Shown piece after piece: positions 6,395 through 9,795 of a stretch of 9,795 nucleotides of DNA. A program made the translations under genes and the position numbers. The first letter of the stretch is position 1, and each line of letters begins with the position of its first letter. The notes under the pieces are model-generated. The model ran no database searches. It was not told the origin of the DNA and saw nothing but the letters and a program-made list of their open reading frames with translations. This DNA comes from Acidobacteriaceae bacterium (GTDB lineage Bacteria; Acidobacteriota; Terriglobia; Terriglobales; Acidobacteriaceae), in contig PMHC01000140.1 of the NCBI GenBank assembly GCA_003156495.1, positions 1-9,795 on the forward strand. Reading direction: 5' to 3'.

Positions 6395-7706
6395 AGATGG
6401 CCAGACCGCTCAGCAGCTTGGGATAAAAATCGGTGGATTTTTGCGGCATGACCTCGCCGGCAAAGGCCACTTCTTTCAACTGTTCCATGGTGACGGGATT
6501 GGTGAGGAAGGCCACGTCGGCCTCGGCTTTGCGCACCTGTTCGACGGCCTCTTGCGCATCGCGCAGATAGCGCAGGTTAGTCTGCTCGCGCACCTTCTCG
6601 GCGTCCAGACCGAGCAGCTTATCGAGAACCACGGCATGCAACTGCGACAGATCAAGCTGGCGCTGACGCTCGGGCAGCGCGGCGAGCAGGGGCGCAATCG
6701 CTTCCGGTTTAGCGCGCAAAAGAAACGCGCCGGTCTTGGTGACGGCGACAAAAGCCGTTCCCTTTTGCTGCGCCAGTTTGCCGATGTAGCTTGAAGCCTG
6801 GGCCGTGGGCAGCGGCTCGATGGAGAAAAACTGCTCCGCCGCGACGAAGAAGGCCTTCGGATCGAAATTCGCCAGGCTGTGCACCACGCGATGCGTAGGC
6901 AGAACCAGCAAACCGTCGGAATCCATATTCACGAAGGTCATCATGACGGCGGCCTCGGGATAAAGCGGCTGCGGCAGATCGTTCGTATTCGATTCGGCCT
7001 TGGCTTCGCCCTTGGCCGCGTGCAGCTTGGAGTAGTTCAGCGCCGTCTCGTAGCGATGGTGGCCGTCGGCGATGATCAGCTTTTTATCGGCCATGGCGGT
7101 GGTAAGCAGACGGATCGCCGCCGGACTGTTCACGCGCCAGAGCCGGTGCAGAACGCCGTATTCGTCGGTGACCTCGACGTCGGCCGCGCCGGAGCCCTCG
7201 TAGAGAATCTTTTCAATGCTGCCGGCCGGATCGGAATAGAGCATGAAGATCTGGCCGAAGTGGGCGTGCGTGGCGTTCAACAGATTGAGCCGGTCGCTCT
7301 TGGGTTTGGAAAGGGTCTGCTCGTGGCGGAAGACCACACGCTCGTTGTAGTCATGCAGCTTGCCGAGAGCGATAAAGCCGCGCCGCTCCTTGACCGCATC
7401 GGTTCCAGGAACGCGAAAGCGCTGCGCGTAGGCGAAGACGCAGGGTTCGGTTTCCTGGGTTAAAACGCCCTGCTCGCGCCAGGAGCGGAAGTCGCGCGCC
7501 GCGCGGGTATAGACGTTTTCGCCATGCTCGGCATCGAAAAGCTCGGGGAGGCCCAGCGTGATGCGCACCAAATTGTAAGGGCTGCGCTGATAGTAGGCCT
7601 GTTGCATGGCGGGCGTGATCTTGTCGTAGGGTTGCGTGACCACGTCGTCGAGCCGAACCGCAGAGGGGTTATAGCGCCAAGCGCGAAAAGGATAAATGCG
7701 TGCCAT
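6381..7706 (-). CDS. DUF1015 family protein
   Basis: The 441-residue protein belongs to the DUF1015 family, recognisable from the start (MARIYPFRAWRYN), VTQPYDKIT (residues 23-31), RHEQT with the following KPKSDRL (127-140), the hallmark DGHHRYETAL (214-223), MTFVNMDSDGLLVLPTHR (256-273) and a C-terminal MEQLKEVAFAGEVMPQKSTDFYPKL type segment. Length is normal. It has no signal peptide, so it is cytoplasmic. The biochemical role is uncertain; I recall proposals linking such proteins to phosphorylation of free serine, but cannot confirm that here. It leads the string DUF1015-amidase-GerMN-murI, and the amidase start lies inside its last codons. AGGA stands seven bases before the ATG. A TACAAT -10 element about 80 bases upstream could drive the whole operon. 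Confidence 0.9.
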   Translation of the reverse strand: MARIYPFRAWRYNPSAVRLDDVVTQPYDKITPAMQQAYYQRSPYNLVRITLGLPELFDAEHGENVYTRAARDFRSWREQGVLTQETEPCVFAYAQRFRVPGTDAVKERRGFIALGKLHDYNERVVFRHEQTLSKPKSDRLNLLNATHAHFGQIFMLYSDPAGSIEKILYEGSGAADVEVTDEYGVLHRLWRVNSPAAIRLLTTAMADKKLIIADGHHRYETALNYSKLHAAKGEAKAESNTNDLPQPLYPEAAVMMTFVNMDSDGLLVLPTHRVVHSLANFDPKAFFVAAEQFFSIEPLPTAQASSYIGKLAQQKGTAFVAVTKTGAFLLRAKPEAIAPLLAALPERQRQLDLSQLHAVVLDKLLGLDAEKVREQTNLRYLRDAQEAVEQVRKAEADVAFLTNPVTMEQLKEVAFAGEVMPQKSTDFYPKLLSGLAIYALE

Positions 7707-7785
7707 GGGAAGATCCTGTTCCCCGTTGAAACGGTGGATTTTATGCCCTGGCGGATCGCTGGGGACCGCGCGGGGCTTCGGCTTG

Positions 7786-7791
7786 ATTGTA
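7786..7791 (-). promoter_or_regulatory. Candidate -10 element of the DUF1015-murI operon
   Basis: TACAAT on the - strand, inside GATACAATCA (7793-7784), the same 10-mer found before the diguanylate cyclase. A start near 7779 would give a leader of about 70 bases to the ATG at 7706. No convincing -35 lies 16-18 bases upstream. Confidence 0.35.
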
Positions 7792-7863
7792 TCCCAGCGC
7801 GCGTGAGCTTTCCTGCTCTTGATCGATGCCGGAATACGGAAGCCGCGCGCCTGCTTATGGGAA

Positions 7864-7902
7864 ACGGCTGCGTCTGCTTAACACAGGCGGCCACGCAGCC
7901 GT
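7864..7902. promoter_or_regulatory. Perfect 10-bp inverted repeat in the divergent promoter region
   Basis: ACGGCTGCGT (7864-7873) and ACGCAGCCGT (7893-7902) are exact reverse complements separated by 19 bases. The right arm touches the extended -10 of the VWA pair, so the dyad is placed as an operator. As RNA it could form a hairpin, but there is no T-run, so it is not a standard terminator. A TTAACA (7878-7883) lies in the loop. Confidence 0.5.
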
Positions 7903-7910
7903 GGTACTAT
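7902..7910 (+). promoter_or_regulatory. Candidate extended -10 promoter of the VWA gene pair
   Basis: TGGTACTAT fits the extended -10 form TGn-TATAAT with one mismatch in the hexamer. TTAACA (7878-7883) resembles a -35 but is 21 bases away, too far for normal use. A start near 7917 would lie about 40 bases before the ATG at 7958. Confidence 0.4.
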
Positions 7911-7957
7911 CGGCTCGGTCGGGCCCTCGGACAGAAACATTCACCAGGAATCGATCG

Positions 7958-9040
7958 ATGACGACGCTCCCTCACAAGCGCGAAGATCGAATCTACGGCG
8001 GCGCACGGAGACGGCTTCTCCGCCGCGAAGTTGGTTTCTGCGTCTGCGCGCTGCTGCTGTTTTTATCGCTGGCCCGCGCGCAAGAAGATCCGCTCAACAA
8101 AGTGCACGTTCTGCCGCCGGCCGCTTCTTCAACGCCGGCTGGCGAGCCCGCGGGCGCCGAGGCCGCGCCTGAAAGCGGCAAGGCTGCGCTGCACATCCAT
8201 CCCGGCTCGTTTATACGCATGGACGTGGATATGGTGCTGGTTCCGGTCACCGTCACCGATCCGCTGAACCGGATGATCACCGGCCTTGAAAAGGAAGATT
8301 TTCAGATCTTCGAAAACAACGGTCAACAAAAAATCTCCAGCTTCGCCTGCGAAGACGCGCCGGTTTCAATCGGCATCATCTTCGATCTTTCCGGCTCGAT
8401 GAGCACCAAGCTGGTCCGCGCGCGAGAGGCCGTTCTGCGCTTCATCAAGACCGCCAACCCGCAGGACGAGTTTTTCATGATCGGCTTCAACGACCGGCCG
8501 GAGCTGATTGAAAACTTCACCAGTTCGATGGAAGACATTCAGGCGCGACTGGCCACGATTCACACCGGCCATCGCACGGCACTGCTCGACGCCATCTATT
8601 ACGGCATCGCCAAAATGAGCCAAGCGCACTACGAACGCAAGGCGCTCGTGGTCGTCTCCGACGGCGGCGACAACCGCTCCCGCTACACCGAAGGCGAGGT
8701 GCGCTCGAAGGTGCGCGAGGCCGACGTCGAAATCTACTCGATCGGCATCTTCGACCCCTTTGCGCCCACGCCCGAGGAGCGCACCGGCCCGCAACTGCTG
8801 GACGAAATCAGCGTAACGACCGGCGGCCGGCTCTTCCTCGTCGACGACATTGACGAGATGGGCGACATCGCCGAAAAGATCTCCACCGAGTTGCGCAACC
8901 AATATGTGATCGGCTACAAACCCCGGGAGCTCTCTAACGACGGGAAATGGCGTAAAGTGAAGGTGAAGGTGAATCCCCCACAGGGATTGCCGCCGCTGAC
9001 AGTTTATGCTCGCACTGGGTACTATGCGCCATTGCAATAA
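7958..9040 (+). CDS. Secreted VWFA-related acidobacterial-type protein (first of pair)
   Basis: The 360-residue product has a long basic N-terminus with ARRRLLRR (16-23), a hydrophobic core and an ARA cleavage site near residue 41, so it is exported; the arginines resemble a Tat signal but lack the Phe. A Pro/Ala-rich linker (52-75) leads to a short beta domain (about 85-130, VDMVLVPVTVTDPLNRMITGLEKEDFQIFE type) and a von Willebrand A domain. The metal site is complete: D143, S145 and S147 in DLSGSMS, T207 in GHRTALLDA, and D235 in SDGGDN. The order beta domain plus VWA matches the family expanded in Acidobacteria; its ligands are unknown, and binding or adhesion is the usual guess. I chose the ATG at 7958, with AGGA eight bases upstream, because a start at 7826 in the same frame would put 44 non-signal residues first and place the promoter element inside the gene. 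It overlaps the next gene by 17 bases. Confidence 0.88.
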   Translation: MTTLPHKREDRIYGGARRRLLRREVGFCVCALLLFLSLARAQEDPLNKVHVLPPAASSTPAGEPAGAEAAPESGKAALHIHPGSFIRMDVDMVLVPVTVTDPLNRMITGLEKEDFQIFENNGQQKISSFACEDAPVSIGIIFDLSGSMSTKLVRAREAVLRFIKTANPQDEFFMIGFNDRPELIENFTSSMEDIQARLATIHTGHRTALLDAIYYGIAKMSQAHYERKALVVVSDGGDNRSRYTEGEVRSKVREADVEIYSIGIFDPFAPTPEERTGPQLLDEISVTTGGRLFLVDDIDEMGDIAEKISTELRNQYVIGYKPRELSNDGKWRKVKVKVNPPQGLPPLTVYARTGYYAPLQ

Positions 9041-9795
9041 CGCGCTTCTGGCCGCCATTTTGGCCACTGCCGGGCTTCTGCTCCCGGCGCAATCTTTGCC
9101 GGCTCCGGCCGCTCAGCCTAAGCCCGCGGCCCAAAACGCGGACCAGGACGCGGACCCCGTTCGCTCGCCCGACCTTGCCGCGCCGGCGCCGACCCCGGCG
9201 ACAGGCACGCTCCACAAACAGCACGAAAGTTTTGTCTTCCACGCCGATGTCGAAGAGGTGGTGCTGAACGCCACCGTGCTCGAAGGTGGAAAGCTGGTCG
9301 AAAACCTCGGCAAAGACAACTTCACCGTCACCGAAGACGGCGCCAAGCAAACGCTCATCAGCTTTCAGCACACCGATCTGCCCGTCTCGATGGGACTGAT
9401 CATCGACAACTCCGGCTCAATGTACCGCAAACGCCCCTCGGTGAACAAAGCCGCGCTCGATCTGGTGCAGGCCTCCAATCCCCAGGACGAAGCCTTCGTG
9501 GTCAACTTTTCAGACGAAGCCTTTATCGATTGCGACATAACCGCAGACATCAAAAAACTGCGCGACGGGCTCTTGCACATCGACTCGCGCGGCGGCACGG
9601 CGCTCTACGACGCGGTGGTGGCCTCGGCCGACAAGCTGGCCGCCGACGCCAAGCGTCCCAAGCAGGTTCTGATTCTGATTACCGACGGGGAAGACAACGC
9701 CTCGACCTTCAATCTGGAGCAGACGATCCGCCGCGTGCAACAACTCTCCGGGCCGGTGATCTATACGGTGGGACTGCTGTTTGGCGACGAGATGA
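9024..9795 (+). CDS. Secreted VWFA-related acidobacterial-type protein (second of pair, 3' truncated by window)
   Basis: The frame is open from an ATG at 9024 to the window end, giving 257 visible residues. It starts with a Sec-type signal peptide (core LLAAILATAGLLLPA, residues 8-22), followed by a Pro/Ala/Asp-rich linker (26-62). Then comes the same beta domain as in the preceding protein (about 70-115, FHADVEEVVLNATV and DNFTVTEDG) and the VWA domain. Metal-site residues are D128, S130 and S132 in DNSGSMY, T192 in RGGTALYDA, and D221 in ITDGEDN, so the site is intact. It is a diverged paralogue of the first VWA protein: both contain NPQDE in the same position, but most other residues differ. 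The ATG lies 17 bases inside the first gene, with only a weak GGGT ahead of it, so translation probably depends on the upstream gene. The C-terminal part of the domain is outside the window. Confidence 0.88.
   Translation, partial: MRHCNNALLAAILATAGLLLPAQSLPAPAAQPKPAAQNADQDADPVRSPDLAAPAPTPATGTLHKQHESFVFHADVEEVVLNATVLEGGKLVENLGKDNFTVTEDGAKQTLISFQHTDLPVSMGLIIDNSGSMYRKRPSVNKAALDLVQASNPQDEAFVVNFSDEAFIDCDITADIKKLRDGLLHIDSRGGTALYDAVVASADKLAADAKRPKQVLILITDGEDNASTFNLEQTIRRVQQLSGPVIYTVGLLFGDEM

Noticed and set aside
7826..7957. Upstream extension of the first VWA gene
   Set aside because: It would bury the signal peptide behind 44 residues and include the extended -10 element; the ATG at 7958 with AGGA fits better.
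8366..9067. 233-residue - strand frame opposite the first VWA gene
   Set aside because: Shadow of a gene with an intact metal-binding site; no independent signal.

Overview
The window is GC-rich chromosomal DNA that looks acidobacterial. The strongest clue is a pair of overlapping genes at the right end for secreted von Willebrand A proteins of the type expanded in Acidobacteria (the 'VWFA-related Acidobacterial domain' family). A DUF1015 / amidase / GerMN / murI gene string and a multi-spanning GGDEF protein fit that placement. I see no tRNA, rRNA, transposase, phage gene, CRISPR array or integration site. This is mostly housekeeping and cell-envelope DNA with a few unexplained items.

Layout. 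Left end (2-1240, + strand): the C-terminal part of an NAD(P)HX dehydratase (nnrD), then tsaE, nine bases apart. A 46-codon reading frame continues in phase after the tsaE stop (1241-1381). A more AT-rich leader follows (1382-1604) with promoter-like and dyad elements in front of a membrane diguanylate cyclase (1605-2816). This gene converges on fabI (2831-3598, - strand). Upstream of fabI on the - strand is a 111-residue serine-rich protein of unknown family (3705-4040). It has a strong ribosome binding site and a promoter that resembles the flagellar sigma-28 type. Next comes a tightly packed - strand operon, 7706 down to 4216: DUF1015, N-acetylmuramoyl-L-alanine amidase, GerMN-domain membrane protein, glutamate racemase. 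All its junctions overlap. A 251-base divergent promoter region (7707-7957) carries a perfect 10-bp inverted repeat. It separates that operon from two overlapping + strand VWA genes; the second runs off the window.

How the genes fit together. The - strand operon reads as a peptidoglycan module: murI makes D-glutamate, the amidase cuts stem peptides from glycan strands, and the membrane-anchored GerMN protein is a plausible partner of the amidase. DUF1015 leads the operon, role unclear. FabI supplies fatty acids for membrane lipids. TsaE (t6A tRNA modification) and NnrD (repair of hydrated NADH) are general maintenance. The diguanylate cyclase makes c-di-GMP and keeps its feedback-inhibition site.

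No unmistakably new system is visible. The items most worth following are the serine-rich gene with its sigma-28-like promoter, the GerMN/amidase pair, and the dyad in front of the VWA pair.
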